Source: Dryococelus australis
Taxonomy: Eukaryota > Arthropoda > Insecta > Phasmatodea > Phasmatidae
Direction of reading: 5' to 3'
NCBI GenBank assembly: GCA_029891345.1
Contig: CM056993.1
Span: 272,770,900 to 272,834,899, forward strand
Length of the DNA: 64,000 nucleotides
Below are positions 10,777-21,989 of the stretch, in pieces; position 1 is the stretch's first letter; each line of letters opens with the position of its first letter. The notes beneath the pieces are model-generated. The model made no database searches. It saw nothing but the letters and a program-made list of their open reading frames with translations, and was not told the origin of the DNA. The translations under genes were made by a program, and so were the position numbers.

Positions 10777-10922
10777 ATGCAAAATCAAACAAAAAACAAA
10801 GAAAGGAGGAATCATTCCATTCCTATTTCCAGTATTAACAGCTCTTGGAGCAGTTGGAGTAGAGCAGTTAAATCAAAAGGTAAAGGAATGTATTTGAAAC
10901 CCTATAAAGTTGGACATGGATG
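10777..10922 (+). pseudogene. Polinton-1 small hydrophobic core-like protein
   Basis: A short basic start (KIKQKTKKGG) is followed by a hydrophobic glycine/alanine run, IIPFLFPVLTALGAVG, and, after a frame change, GMYLKPYKVGHG. The layout matches small Polinton proteins encoded between the PLA2-like and protease genes, which have been compared with adenovirus core/pX or membrane-active peptides. Function is inferred from layout only. The Polinton-2 counterpart is at about 44,250-44,360. Confidence 0.55.
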
Positions 10923-11310
10923 ACAGAACTACAAACTGGGAAACAAATGCAGAAAGTCTTAAATAGTCTTCCAAAACATGCTTTAACAAACAAAGATATC
11001 AATGTATTTGTAAAGAAACTGGATATTCCCTATTTCCGAGGTGTGTTAATGAGAGACAATTTACCAAAGAAACCAAATATTTATGAATGTATGATTGTTA
11101 ATTTAGATTTGAAACAAAATGAGGGAACACATTGGTTGCATTAATTTAAAACGTAAATCAATAATTGTATTACTACAGTTTCGGCGATTTACGTCCTCCA
11201 ATTGAAATACGCAATTAAGATATAATTACAAAATGGATCAATTAGCAAATACAATCAATTGTGGATGTTTATGTTTAAGGTTTTTTGGCTATAAATATGC
11301 TATATAAGTA
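10920..11310 (+). pseudogene. Polinton-1 adenain-type cysteine protease
   Basis: Maturation protease. The open part (10,920-11,144) reads a PYFRGVLMRDNLP segment followed by IVNLDLKQNEGTHWLH. GTHW carries the catalytic histidine. After a frameshift a SFGDLRPP segment (about 11,178-11,200) and a CGCLCLRFF segment (about 11,262-11,290), with the candidate nucleophile cysteine, continue the family pattern. Frame changes and stops separate these parts, so the enzyme is dead. It is placed, as in other Polintons, between the core-like gene and the capsid genes. Confidence 0.8.
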
Positions 11311-11472
11311 AATGTAATTGTAAAACATATACATATATGTCAATTACATTGATATTGAGAAGTAATTCATCGCAATTGCTAGCTGTATATTTTCATGTAT
11401 TCGAGTTAGTTGAAGAATTGCAAATAAGTCTAATATATATTCGTTACTTAAAACAGCATACTAAACACTTAT

Positions 11473-11991
11473 ATGGATAACCAATTCTTTACGGCTAATA
11501 TTGGTGAAAAAAACATAAAAGATTGTGGGATTCTCTTGAAACATTCATTAAAGTGGCATTACCTGAAGATGTACATTTTCAATTTCGTCGAAATCTAGAA
11601 ATGTTAACAGTGCGATATATAGTAACATCGATATCGATTTCTCGGAAGACAATTCAATTACAAATATTTTGGGTTATGAACAGAGAGTATATCCAGCTAA
11701 ACAATTACAGGAATCATCAAAACATGTTAATATATTGTCGGTAAATGTATGTCGTATAAATGTTAATATTGTAGGCGGTTCATGTTTGAATGGAAAACCG
11801 ACAAATACAATACATGAATTCACGTGTGTTGTAGCTCCAGGATATAAAATAAATTAAAAACCTAATACATTGATATATCTACCAGTAATAGTAAATTGTG
11901 TTGATGAATTAGTTATTACAATTGTCGATCAAGATGGTAAACTTATTAATTTTAGAAATGAAGGAATTACAGTTCGTTTACATTTAAAAAA
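11473..11991 (+). pseudogene. Polinton-1 penton-like minor capsid protein
   Basis: Candidate single jelly-roll vertex protein. The readable parts are VNVCRINVNIVGGSCLNGKP (about 11,735-11,800), HEFTCVVAPGYKIN (11,814-11,857), LIYLPVIVNCV (about 11,869) and VDQDGKLINFRNEGITVRLH (11,925-11,985). This succession is the usual C-terminal half of the Polinton minor capsid protein. The N-terminal half (11,473-11,730) is scrambled by frame changes. The gene follows the protease and precedes the major capsid protein. Confidence 0.7.
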
Positions 11992-12032
11992 AATCTATAC
12001 ATACTCTTGGATTCTGTTGCACATTACAATCA

Positions 12033-12130
12033 TAATGGGTATTGTGTACAATATTAAATTCGGATGTAAAGTAGGTGGTTCTTTTAAGAACTATGTCACT
12101 AAGGAACGCATTTCGAAGAAAGAAGTATAA
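12033..12130 (+). CDS. Short ORF between the two capsid genes
   Basis: ATG at 12,033 followed by about 30 codons (GIVYNIKFGCKVGGSFKNYV, then a basic end). Not recognised. It may be a remnant of a small Polinton protein or the extreme tail of the penton-like gene. The next ATG-led gene begins at 12,238. Confidence 0.2.
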
Positions 12131-12237
12131 AAAGATGCTAACCCCAACATAAAATGCTCACTTCAAATAAGATATCCATGAAGTTAACATGAGGCAACGA
12201 ATAGTATTAAAAGAATTAAGATATAATGTTAATATAA

Positions 12238-13405
12238 ATGGAAGACATACATAATGTCGAAGAACCTATCAGATATGATAAGGCAATCACCAATGTGGAA
12301 ATACATGTGTATGAACCGTTCTGAGCAGGTCGTTACACGTTTCCATCAGAAATAAGGAATTCAATACAAAATCATGACATTTACACATTACCATCGAAAT
12401 CAAGTTTAAGGTTTAGAGGAATAATTAAACAGACAGCAGATGAAAGTATACCAGCAACTACAAAAATAGTAAGAAATGGAATACTTAATATAATCGATAG
12501 AATTGCATATCTGCTGAATGGAGTGGAAATCCATCAAAGACAAGATGCTGGAATTACTTCCATGATAAAGAAATACCTCTATGTAAATGTGAAGGATATA
12601 TTTATACAGGTCTTATGGCTGGGTGGAGCAATGTTAGTGATTAATCACTACAAATAAACCCACATGGAAAATACAAAGTTGTTATACCGTTAAGTATGGT
12701 TTTGGGATTTACTGATGACTACAAACATTTAAATGCTATATATGACACACCTAATAATGAGGGAGGTGTAACATTTGAATTAAGCAGTGTGGAATGGTTG
12801 ATGCCGCATATTGAAATTAACACTTGTGAATGTGTAAAGTTTTTAAAATTTATCGAAAAAGGGAAGAATCTAGATATTGCATTCAGATCATGGCTTTAGA
12901 GGTTTTTCCAAGACTGCCAACATCACAAAAAGTAATTTGGGATGTGAAATCAAGTTTTTCATCGTAAAAACGAGAAATGTTATTTGTTTTCAAAAACCGA
13001 CAAAACAATTTGAGAGCAGATCGATCAGTATTCGATAATTGTGATATTAAAAATATTAAACAATATCTAAACAGTCAAGCCTACCTCTATGGGAATTTTA
13101 ATATGAACTTTGCAAATGGGGAATTCCTTATTTCATATGATATGTACTCAATGTTTCAAGAAACATATTGTAACAAAATCAGTTCACCGATCCTAGAACC
13201 AGTATCATTTAAAACCAGATGAATGTCATTTGTGTTTGATATAAGCAAACAGGTCGACAGAAATACCAATGGCATAATTGATTCACAAATTGAAATTATT
13301 GCAAATACACTATTTCCTGCAAATATGCAAGCTTACACTCTTAAAATACATGATAGATTTGCGAGTTACAATATAAGAGATAAACTGGTGAAAATAATTA
13401 ATTGA
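12238..13405 (+). pseudogene. Polinton-1 major capsid protein (double jelly-roll type)
   Basis: The ATG at 12,238 starts MEDIHNVEEPIRYDKAITNV. Downstream come SSLRFRGIIKQTADES, LLNGVEIHQRQDAGITSM and, in other frames, SVEWLMPHIEI (about 12,790), LFVFKNRQNN (12,980) and SVFDNCDIKNIKQYLN (about 13,027-13,074). The gene ends at a stop at 13,403-13,405. The D-x-GITS and F-D-x-C-x-x-x-N-I landmarks also occur in the Polinton-2 homologue, which supports the identification. At least four stops or frame changes are visible. The double jelly-roll fold is family knowledge, not seen directly. Confidence 0.7.
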
Positions 13406-13499
13406 GTCAGTAGATGTCAAAACATCGCTACGATGAGATATTTTGCAATGTGCAACGATTTCAATCTGCAGAAAAAAAATTCATCATTAAATAATTAAC

Positions 13500-13810
13500 T
13501 ATCACTGAAATGGAAGAACATACAACTGTATTCAGCTTCACATCACTGTTTTACTGGAAATATCCAACTCCCAAATACAAAAAAAATCAATAGATGGGTT
13601 ACTAACCATCACCGCACTTTAAAATGGGAAAGTGGAAGTATAGAGGTTGAGAATGTTGAAGCTATTTGCAAACATTACCTAATTAATTGTAAGATACATA
13701 TAGGTGGAGTTAAGCAAAATCTTATTTTCGAAAGTGTGTATAACCAGAAAGTAATAGATATTCAAAAAGAATACAATTGCCCCTAATTCAAACATTTATG
13801 TAAAACATAT
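13500..13810 (+). pseudogene. Polinton-1 accessory protein, function unknown
   Basis: A readable stretch contains HHRTLKWESGSIEVENVEAI, then KIHIGGVKQNLIFESVYNQK and a DIQKEYNCP segment. The pattern (HGLKW near the start, a K.I.(V/I)(K/G)G.. strand, then DIE..NCP) resembles an uncharacterised Polinton protein seen in other arthropods. Directly downstream of the major capsid gene. I did not find a counterpart in Polinton-2. Confidence 0.4.
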
Positions 13811-15000
13811 GGATCTAATTAAAAATTTTTCTCTGCAGAGGAAAATTTATAATTAATGTTAATGTGGGTAATGATGACTGACTGGGGTAAAAGAGTCTCT
13901 AATGATTCTCCTCCTGAACCACCTGTGAATATTAATCGAGTCATATGTTATTATTTAGGATGAGTGAAATTTAATATAAAAATTATTTGATTGTATGTAA
14001 TTCACTACTTTGTAAAGATGTATCAACAAGAAAATGAAGTTGCATGCTTGTGCATACATAAATCCAAATGTAAATTGATTATTAGCAAGTTATTGGTACA
14101 TTGGAGTAAACTTTTCGACTTTGTTTTGGAATGAAATAGTTTTAGTATCTTTGTGACATTCCTACTGTAAACATGTATTTCTTCCACCCAACTGCTATTT
14201 ACATCTCTCTCACCCCTGTAAACTCAAGTGTGAATTACCCTTGTTTGTTTAACGGAATAATATGTAATTTTGGAGAGATATGCGCTGGGCTGTTTCATTT
14301 CATAAATAGCCAATGTCCCTTAGAGGGTGAAAAATGTAATGATTTAATATCTTGTACAGATCTGAAAAAAATGTCCTGTATACCATATGTGTCCGAATAC
14401 AAGTCTACCAGAGAGCATCGAAGAAGTGTGTTCACACTTTTGTGAAACTTTTCCTGATTTACCAGAATGAGTAATATTACATGCACACAAATACACAAAA
14501 AATAGTAATAATCAAACATGAAAATACTAAAATATTGCCAAGGAGAGAATGGAAAATATATGGTGTAAAAGATGTTTTTCTAAATAAACAGTGATGAGAA
14601 AATGATTTCTGTAAGCAAATGTACTGAAATAAATTGTTTGAAACTATTTTTTCTATTTTACTGACTTTAAGAAAGTATGAATTGTATTATTCCCATATTC
14701 TGGCAATCAAATGTAACGTAAACTTGTTTTTGCATGCATTTAACATTCAGATCTAAATGTGTTTGAACATAAAGGTTTGTGTGTGGGATAATGATTAAGT
14801 AAAAATTTAGTAATATGAAAGTGATTTAATACATAAATCTATTTAAACATACATTCTAGGATTCAAACATCTTATGTTTAAAAATGCATGTTTACCATCT
14901 TATAAAATTCAGTAGCATTGTGTTTAAAACGAATAATGTAATCGAATTGCTTCCTGGATTTGCCTATAACTACCTATAAAAGCTGTACGTTTTACAGTTT
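13811..15000. other. AT-rich stretch; one cysteine-rich ORF (14,173-14,445, plus)
   Basis: No family was recognised. The plus-strand frame 14,173-14,445 encodes 90 residues with an apolar start (MYFFHPTAIYISLTP) and nine cysteines between residues 24 and 72. This could be a decayed secreted protein or chance. Codon usage does not stand out. The rest is simple AT-rich sequence. Confidence 0.3.
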
Positions 15001-15030
15001 CATTCTAATCTTTGAATAGTACAGAAAAAT

Positions 15031-15323
15031 TATGTCTTTGCTGTGTCAGTTCTGTGATAAAGAATTTACAGTTCTGCGGAAATTACAGCTAGATGAAAGC
15101 TCGATCTGCGGAATGAAAAATTCAAGAAAGCAGTTTCAGTGTGATTTCTGCCAGAAATAAATTTTCTCAGAGTAATGCTTTAAATAGACATTGTAAAATT
15201 TGCTGCACTTGTTCTCCACCTCCACATTCTTTTCCAAATTTTGCTCCAAAATCTGCTCCTGAGTTAGCTCCACAATCTGCTCCACAATCTACTCCACATT
15301 CTACTCCACAAGCTGTTCAATAA
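15031..15323 (+). pseudogene. C2H2 zinc-finger protein with proline/serine tail, one break
   Basis: The ATG at 15,031 encodes MSLLCQFCDKEFTVLRKLQL and a second finger start QFQCDFCQK that meets a stop at 15,157. In the next frame the finger completes as FSQSNALNRHCKICC. A tail follows with repeated (S/T)-A/T-P-Q/H units (PQSAPQSTPHSTPQ) to a stop at 15,321. Finger 1 lacks a clear His pair. Short C2H2 proteins occur in some insect Polintons, so it may be an accessory gene of Polinton-1, or an unrelated insertion. Confidence 0.45.
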
Positions 15324-15562
15324 ATATCTTCCACATCCTAAGAGAACACCACAGTTAGCTCTGCACTTAACATTTTCAGTTCCAGCTACTGGAAAGCACT
15401 TACCAGCTCCACCCACTAAATTAACTCCAAAAGTCGATATGTTAATTCAGGGATGAAAAGTATTACCAAGTCTCCAGCATCAGTGAAAAGTTCATCATCG
15501 AATCTCAGATACGAGATACTGGCTAGCATGTTCGCCGGCAAGTTAATAGATGCGTAGATAGT

Positions 15563-16187
15563 TCAGGATAGGCTTGACAGTGATGCATACTTTTCTCTTT
15601 TTTTCCAGAGGTGTAAAGTTCCTTTATTAATCTTAATAATGTCATCACCCCGGTCTATTAGATTATCCAATTCTGTAGCGGGTAAATACTTGAAATCCCT
15701 CACGTGGAGGAAGACATTATGCAAACTTTTTATTTTCAAAGTAAAGTACTCCCTGTCCTCCATTCATCCAATGTGGGTTTAATCTATGATGAGGATATCG
15801 TTCCTTAATTCACAAATAGATTGAAGAATTTAGTTCTCATGAAAGTGGGTGGACTTAACAAATTATATCAAAAATGGCTATACATGTAAGCCAATACTGG
15901 CCGTTCAGTGTTGGTGCTAAATAATCCAAGTTATTAGCAATAAGAAGAGTGGCATTCTGGCGCTGCTTCATTACTCGCCTTGCTTCACCCTCATCTGCTC
16001 TCAACACCCTGGTTTCCAGAATCATTAAAATCTCTTCAATCGATCTGGTGCACAGATAAATATTTTTGCTACAAGGTTTTAATACAATTGGAAATCTGTA
16101 CATTTTTCCTATTCCACAAAACCCATAATGCGTGTAGAGCTTCTGAACTGCGAGCTTTGCCTCATACCAGTATGATGCGTATGTCAA
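15563..16187 (-). CDS. Unrecognised decayed coding stretch
   Basis: Two open stretches on the minus strand (16,187-15,855, 110 residues; 15,763-15,563, 66 residues) separated by stops. The first reads SIEEILMILETRVLRADEGE and ends with an apolar segment. The second has KYLPATELDNLIDRGDDIIK. Amino-acid composition looks like soluble protein rather than random AT-rich translation, but I recognise no domain. They may be one broken gene. Confidence 0.25.
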
Positions 16188-16259
16188 ATTTCCTCCGCAA
16201 ACTTTACACTGCTTCTATTTCAAGTCTTCATTCAATTGGTTGGTGAATCTCTGTGTGAT

Positions 16260-17430
16260 ATTATAGAATTCCTGTCTACATTTTTTCTGGAACATTACAC
16301 TCAATACCATAATAAATTCTGCCCTGCAATACAGTTAATGAGGTATTTAAATGTCAAAATAGTATCTACAAGTCAATTAAACTGTCAGCTGTATCAAGAG
16401 TGAACCAATGAACTGACAGATAGTGTCTTAAAATAACTAATCTGAAATTCTAACAACCAGCGAGCCATTCTGACAGATAGTGAGCCAACACCTCATCTAC
16501 AATCCACTGTGAATAACTACTTCTCATAGATTTGAGAGTAACTAGTTCGTCTTCCTGCAACATCAACCTAATGTTAACAACTTCGTTCCCAGAAAAGAAG
16601 ATTGAGTGTTTTTGTATATGTAAATAAATATTTAAAAAAAAGTGTGATTTTAGTATATGCAAACAAATAGTGTGGTTTTTGGGAAAATGGGATATATTAT
16701 AAATGTATTCAAAAGTGAATGTGTGTTTCATTTATCTCCAAACTGTAGATCTGTAAGTTTATAAACAAATTTCTTAGAGAAATGAGTGAGTGAGTTAATG
16801 TTTTCGCAAAATTATAATATGATGTAATACTTTATCAATCAGTGGTCTTAACATTATAAATTGTTTGTGGGAAGAACATTTATTTGTGCGTGGGTGTTAC
16901 CTTTTTTAACATATATCTCTTGAAACAGTATTTCGATGTAACAAAACCAAAATTACCTGGTTAATTGACAAGTTTTAAGTGAGCAGAAATATTTGGATGT
17001 GAACTGAATACGTACTTTTTCCTTCAGTCATTTTAACGAGTGTGTACACAAGAGCTGGCGAATCACTTTGTTGGAGTGCTTTCCATAACAGCGAACAATA
17101 CTTTCTTGATGTGAAATCAGTTTGCATGAATATCACCTAAAAATGGCGAAATCGATAATATTTATCACAGTAAGGACTATGGAGATTCACAATGAGTTAA
17201 CGATTGCATCTTAACAGAAAACAAGATGAAATAAATAATTTACTTATAGTATACTAATTTTAAAGACAAATGTAAAATGCAGGTAATAGGTTTTAACAAA
17301 CACTGATGATTTCCACGGGATATTTAAAACACCTAGAATTGTTATTTACTTAATATCTGCCTTTATTGTGTAAATCACTTAATTTAAGATTTATTCAGAT
17401 ATAAAATGTGTATGACGCTTCGCGTGAAGC
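16260..17430. other. AT-rich stretch without recognisable features
   Basis: No gene, repeat unit or element end was recognised. A 93-residue minus-strand frame at 16,450-16,731 is rich in H, F and I and looks like chance. Confidence 0.4.
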
Positions 17431-17667
17431 TTGTAGGATTCCTACAGCTGGAACATGTATAAACTGAAGCATTGGTACCAGTCTTTGTCCTGAGTGATTG
17501 TTCTGCTGGTTGTAGGATTCCTACAGCTGGAACATGTATAAACTGAAGCATTGCTACCAGTCTTTGTCCTGAGTGATTGTTCTGCTGGTTGTAGGATTCC
17601 TACAGCTGGAACATGTATAAACTGAAGCATTGCTACCAGTCTTTGTCCTGAGTGATTGTTCTGCTGG
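17431..17667 (+). repeat. Minisatellite, three 79-bp units
   Basis: The unit starts TTGTAGGATTCCTACAGCTG and recurs at 17,431, 17,510 and 17,589 with almost no differences. Each unit contains the near-palindrome TGTAGGATTCCTACA. The low divergence means the array is recent relative to the decayed Polinton around it. Confidence 0.95.
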
Positions 17668-17699
17668 TTGGCTGAAGACAGATTGCTAAGGTGTTGCAT

Positions 17700-18590
17700 T
17701 CTCCATTGATAAAGGAAGGAAATCGTCCCTCATTGGCGAGCACCCTGTTTCAAGACAGAAAAGAATGGGCAAAGTCATGTCAGACTAGAGTGGTGACCCA
17801 TTTTGTTTATGAACTCGCAACGACCCCATGCATCACCTGACTGCGACGACAACCTGAAATGCTTCATAAGTGAAATCATCATCTATCTAGCCAGGGTTCA
17901 CACCTCAGCTACATTCTTCATAGCAGAATTTTTAGAAATATTTCCATTTTTCGTGTATTTAACCTTGGTAACATAAAATACGATAGGTGGTAGAACATTT
18001 TTACCAATGTTAATACATTTATTTATTTTTTAATATTCATTGATTAATATTTGAATTCAGTTTCTCTACTAGCATTAATTACGGGAGTCGCTAAGATTTT
18101 ATTTCGTTAGCTTATGGTGTAAAAATCTATTTCAGTATTTTAAAGTTTGCACTCATCTATTATTTCTTTTAAATTTTCCATATCTCATTTGGCTAGGATA
18201 TTAAAATATGGTTTTCTGAAGCTAGTCTATGTGTGTTTGCTATGATATTTTTTTCAAACAGTCCTTGCGCACAAAGGTTTGAGGGTTGTTGCCCAGCTCC
18301 AGGGATGGAGAGTCAGGGGAAGGGAATGGGAGGTCATAAGTCACAGAACGGAACAGGACATATTTTCGGGGAAATCACCTTTCATGGGTAAAGCGTAGTT
18401 TTGTGAACAAAAATTTTTTTGTAAGACTCCAACTTGGTGTCTTGAGGTGTGTCTAGCAGTTGGATACTCCCTGAAGTCGTTGATGGACAAAATATTTTTT
18501 CTGGGCTGAGGGTGAAGGGAGGCAGGTCGGGGGTGTGTGTGCCCTTGGAGAAGAACTGACTTTTCGGGTAAAGACAGCTTCTGGAGTAGC
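17700..18590. other. Unassigned interior of Polinton-1 next to the right end repeat
   Basis: No gene recognised. 18,240-18,590 is GC-richer and may be a diverged extension of the end repeat; I could align only scattered words with 1,050-1,350 on the opposite strand. Confidence 0.35.
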
Positions 18591-19409
18591 GGTGAGAGAG
18601 ATGATCTAGGTTCTTGACCTTGGGCAACATCCCTCTGAGCAAGGGGTGGAGGGTAGGGAATGCCTACAGGCAAGAGGGACCCAATCTTGCCACCTGTATC
18701 CAGTTGTCACCATCTTGCCTCAGTGCTGAACCTGAAAAATCGACAATCTAGGGCAGATGAGTGAATGACCCCAGGACACATCGCTCTGGTGAGGGGTGCA
18801 GAGTAGGGTTGGGGGTTAGGGTGGAGGTGGTAGGGGGTAGTAGGCAGTGCCCTCCCAATCTGAACCCAACTAGGCAGTTGATGCCATCTTCCCTTAGTGC
18901 TGAAAAATTTACAATCACAGGTAGCCCAGGGTAGCAGTCTGGCGATGGGTGGGAGTTGGGCCGGGGGGGGGGGGTTGCAGGGAGCTCTGGAGCTAAGCAA
19001 CCTCAACTACTCAGTAGCCGCCATCTTCAGTTGCTCATGAACACTTGGATGAGACAGACATATACAGCTCAACCTCTCATCTTCAGCACACCTCTAGAGC
19101 TTGGAGGACAATGAAACTATGATCGCGGGTTACATCAAATACAGACCATCACACCTACCTTCACATATAGTGATAGCCGTGATTTACATTTCAATATAAA
19201 AGTATTTTATGTGGAAAATATCAATTTTCATGTGTTAAGTCAATATTGTGATAAAATTTTCAAATCACGTCTCTGAGCTCAGTCTACGAAAATTCCTAGC
19301 AGTTTAAAAATACTGTTTGTGTTAACAAGTGCACCCTATTTACGAGACTTCGTGTAAAACATTTGCAGTATGTCCATTGTTTTTTAATAATAATCAACTT
19401 TTATACACT
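18590..19409. repeat. Right terminal inverted repeat of Polinton-1
   Basis: Inverted copy of 1-1,050 (see there). The probable end is TTTTATACACT at 19,409, which read outward-in starts AGTGTATAAAAG. Polinton ends usually begin with AG, so this is a reasonable tip. The matching left tip and its target duplication are outside the window, so the boundary is inference. A G-run of eleven interrupts the repeat at 18,961-18,971. Confidence 0.7.
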
Positions 19410-19486
19410 TATGTATGTTTAGGATGAATCAAGTCGTTAATAGTAGCTTGGTAGCTTTTCTGTCAGTCGTAAATTTCTACTAGGAC

Positions 19487-20135
19487 TCAAGCTCCATGTA
19501 TATAAGCAGGTGTATGTCATAGCATCCACTCATATATCAAGTGAGCTCTGAGGTGGATGGAAGTACGAGTTTTGGGAGCTCCTGGAGTTATTTCATTACG
19601 TGTTTTTCTGAGCTCAGTCCACAAAAATTCCTAGCAGTTTGTGTTAACAAGTGCAGTGAATTTCATAAACATTAACTTTTTCCCCCCTATATTTACGAAT
19701 TTTCACCATAATTTAAACACAGTTGTCTATCGGCCCACTAGACGTATCTACTCACAGCTCGACGTAAGTGATATTCATTCATACATCGAACTGACTTATT
19801 TTAATATCATTTGAAGTAATACTTTCTATCGATAATTACTTACTTGTAGATCATTATATATTTTACTTATCCTAATAGACATATGCTATTGTGTCTGCTT
19901 TAAATCATAGGTTGTATTCGGTGAGCTCCTGGTGACATTTATATTGTGTCTGTTTAAAATCCAAAAACGCAAGTTTGGAAAATCTTAATTTGCCCAGGAA
20001 GTGCTAAATCATTGGCGTGAGTTTCGCTAGTTAAATTGCATGCACTGCCTGATATGAGTACTGTGTAAATCGTATTCATAGTTTTTCTGCCATAATTTCA
20101 GCTCGCCCGCAAGCTCTACGTATATAAGTTGGCGC
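19487..20135 (+). promoter_or_regulatory. Two similar TATA-containing segments
   Basis: At 19,487-19,530 and at about 20,110-20,155 the sequence reads AAGCTCYAYGTATATAAG, followed at similar spacing by further matching bases. GTATATAAG is a good TATA box. A CGCCATTCCTTC segment follows the second and recurs about 80 bases later (near 20,232). No gene was recognised downstream of either. They may be promoter relics of a duplicated element. Confidence 0.4.
19590..19680. repeat. Second fragment of the Polinton-1 end repeat
   Basis: TGAGCTCAGTC, AAAATTCCTAGCAGTTT and GTGTTAACAAGTGCA occur here in the same order and orientation as at about 19,270-19,335 in the right end repeat, with a short deletion between. 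This is either a partial duplication or the relic of another copy of the same family inserted beside it. Confidence 0.6.
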
Positions 20136-20239
20136 ACATTATACACTGACGCCATTCCTTCACCATCCTCCAAGGTGAACGAACGTCAGCCACGCTCCAT
20201 GTAACAGTTGTAAGTCTCCGCAAATCATATACTAACGCC

Positions 20240-21480
20240 ATTCCTTCTCGCAGCTGGACAGATATGTTTTGGGAAAGGTGCAATTTTATTATGCATGTTA
20301 ATCAATTTATTTATTTTTACATGTGGATTACATTTCTAAATTCCTCCTCGCCAGTCTCACAGGCAGATGGATGTGTAAGGTATGTGCGAGAGGTATCATA
20401 CATATATATCATGTTTGTTAAATCATAGGGACATTTTGTTGTAGATCGTTAATTCCACACTCGCGTAATTTTGATCGTTTAGCACTTGTCGACATCAGAT
20501 GTTATTCACGTAGTTAAAATTCTCTCATGTGTAAATTATATTTCTAAGTTCGAGACTCACATTACGTTAAATTCCATACTGGAGTAATTGCACTTATTAT
20601 TCACGTAGTCATTTGAAATTTGCGATTCGATGGGTATAATTTATTCATATATAGAACACTCCTAAATGATCTAACATTTAATTGTATTCCAAAAACAGCT
20701 TACTTGTAATTACTAACACGTAAATCACTTCTTTCAATGTTTCCTATCTCCCACCACCATCTACAAGCAATATCCCCAAAAAAACATAAAATTTACACTT
20801 AGTCCACTCTTCGAAATCGTTGAAACACTCTGAAATTCTCTAGTGTGTTAAATATATTCGAATAAATCGCCTATCTACCATCAATATCCCTAAAAAGACA
20901 TCAAAATTAGAAAAAATAATACAATTTACCCTTAGCACACTCTTGTACTCAACTCAAAACCTATATAACTCATTGCAACCCACCAATCTTGTCAGTCGTC
21001 TCCACAACACCACATCATCATGATCGTTCATAGCTCCTGCTACTCCCTCCCCTACCCAAAAAGAAAGAAATAAAATATAGTATACCCATACACAAAAAAA
21101 TTATCGGCTGAAGATCAGATTAAGATATCTTTAATCAGATTAAGAATTTTTGATCGGATTAAAAATCGAATTAAAATGTAACCCTTTTTTGATTACCCTT
21201 TCGATTAGTTTGATATCAAAGGGTTAATCCGATAAATCAAAAGTGGGGCAATAAACGTGAAGGGATCAAGGGAGATAGAAATATTAACGCAAAGCCAGTA
21301 ATGCAGTACATGAACTACTTGTTGCCTGTAGGGTCAAGTTCTGTGCTATGCGCACATTTAGAAATGAGCACACAATCTGCTGGAATTGGCAAAACCTCTA
21401 GACTTCACTCCTTCCCCTTTTTCACAACTAAGGGATCAGCGCGGGTGTAAATTACTTTGCTGCAACACTGTAGGAGAAAT
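20240..21480. other. AT-rich intergenic DNA
   Basis: Nothing coding recognised. Short repeats of ATCAGATTAAG / ATCGGATTAAA type cluster at 21,110-21,240. Confidence 0.45.
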
Positions 21481-21559
21481 TTTATTATTATTTTGTAAAT
21501 TATATATCAATATTTGACAATTCCAAAATTTTATAATAAAATCCACTTTAAAAGTTCAT

Positions 21560-21983
21560 TCAGTTCCTCCTTAGTTTAGTCCATGTCCCGCCAGTTCGCA
21601 ATGTTCTAGAGTTCTCCGAGCGCCCTCATGCATAGTAGCCTTCACTCGACGGGTTTCACGACCTCTCGTCCATTCACACCACGAACACCTCGTCCGCCGT
21701 CGTCTCGCAATCTTCCGTCGTCCCTTGGACCGCTGCAATATTTATAGGGTCGTGGGTCATCAACCAGAAATTTCTCTAAATGCTGCGTTGCGCCGAGAGA
21801 GAGTCCCAGTTCCCAGAATATTCTTGCGCATCCTATAAGATGTTCGGTTTCTCCAGCAATGGGTGGAGGAGGGGCTGTGACGATGGGCCATGTCACCACT
21901 GTCAATCACTCCTCTCCTCCCCCTCCCACCAACCTCCCTCCAATCTAACCTTCGCTAGCATAGTGACAGAACAGAACAGAACA
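21560..21983 (-). repeat. LTR remnant related to the gypsy LTRs at 4,749 and 7,533
   Basis: Read on the minus strand it begins TGTTCTG at 21,983, has a TATA box (CCCTATAAATATTGCAGC, about 21,735-21,752), and then a GACGACGG...GGTGTTCGT...AATGGACGA block and GAACATTGCGA that align in order with the 3' LTR at about 7,810-8,030. The 3' half is not clearly preserved. Probably a solo or truncated LTR of a sister family. Confidence 0.6.
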
Positions 21984-21989
21984 TATTAA

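Noticed and set aside
17431-17667. Possible CRISPR-like array
   Set aside because: Units are contiguous 79-bp tandem copies without unique spacers, in a eukaryotic context.
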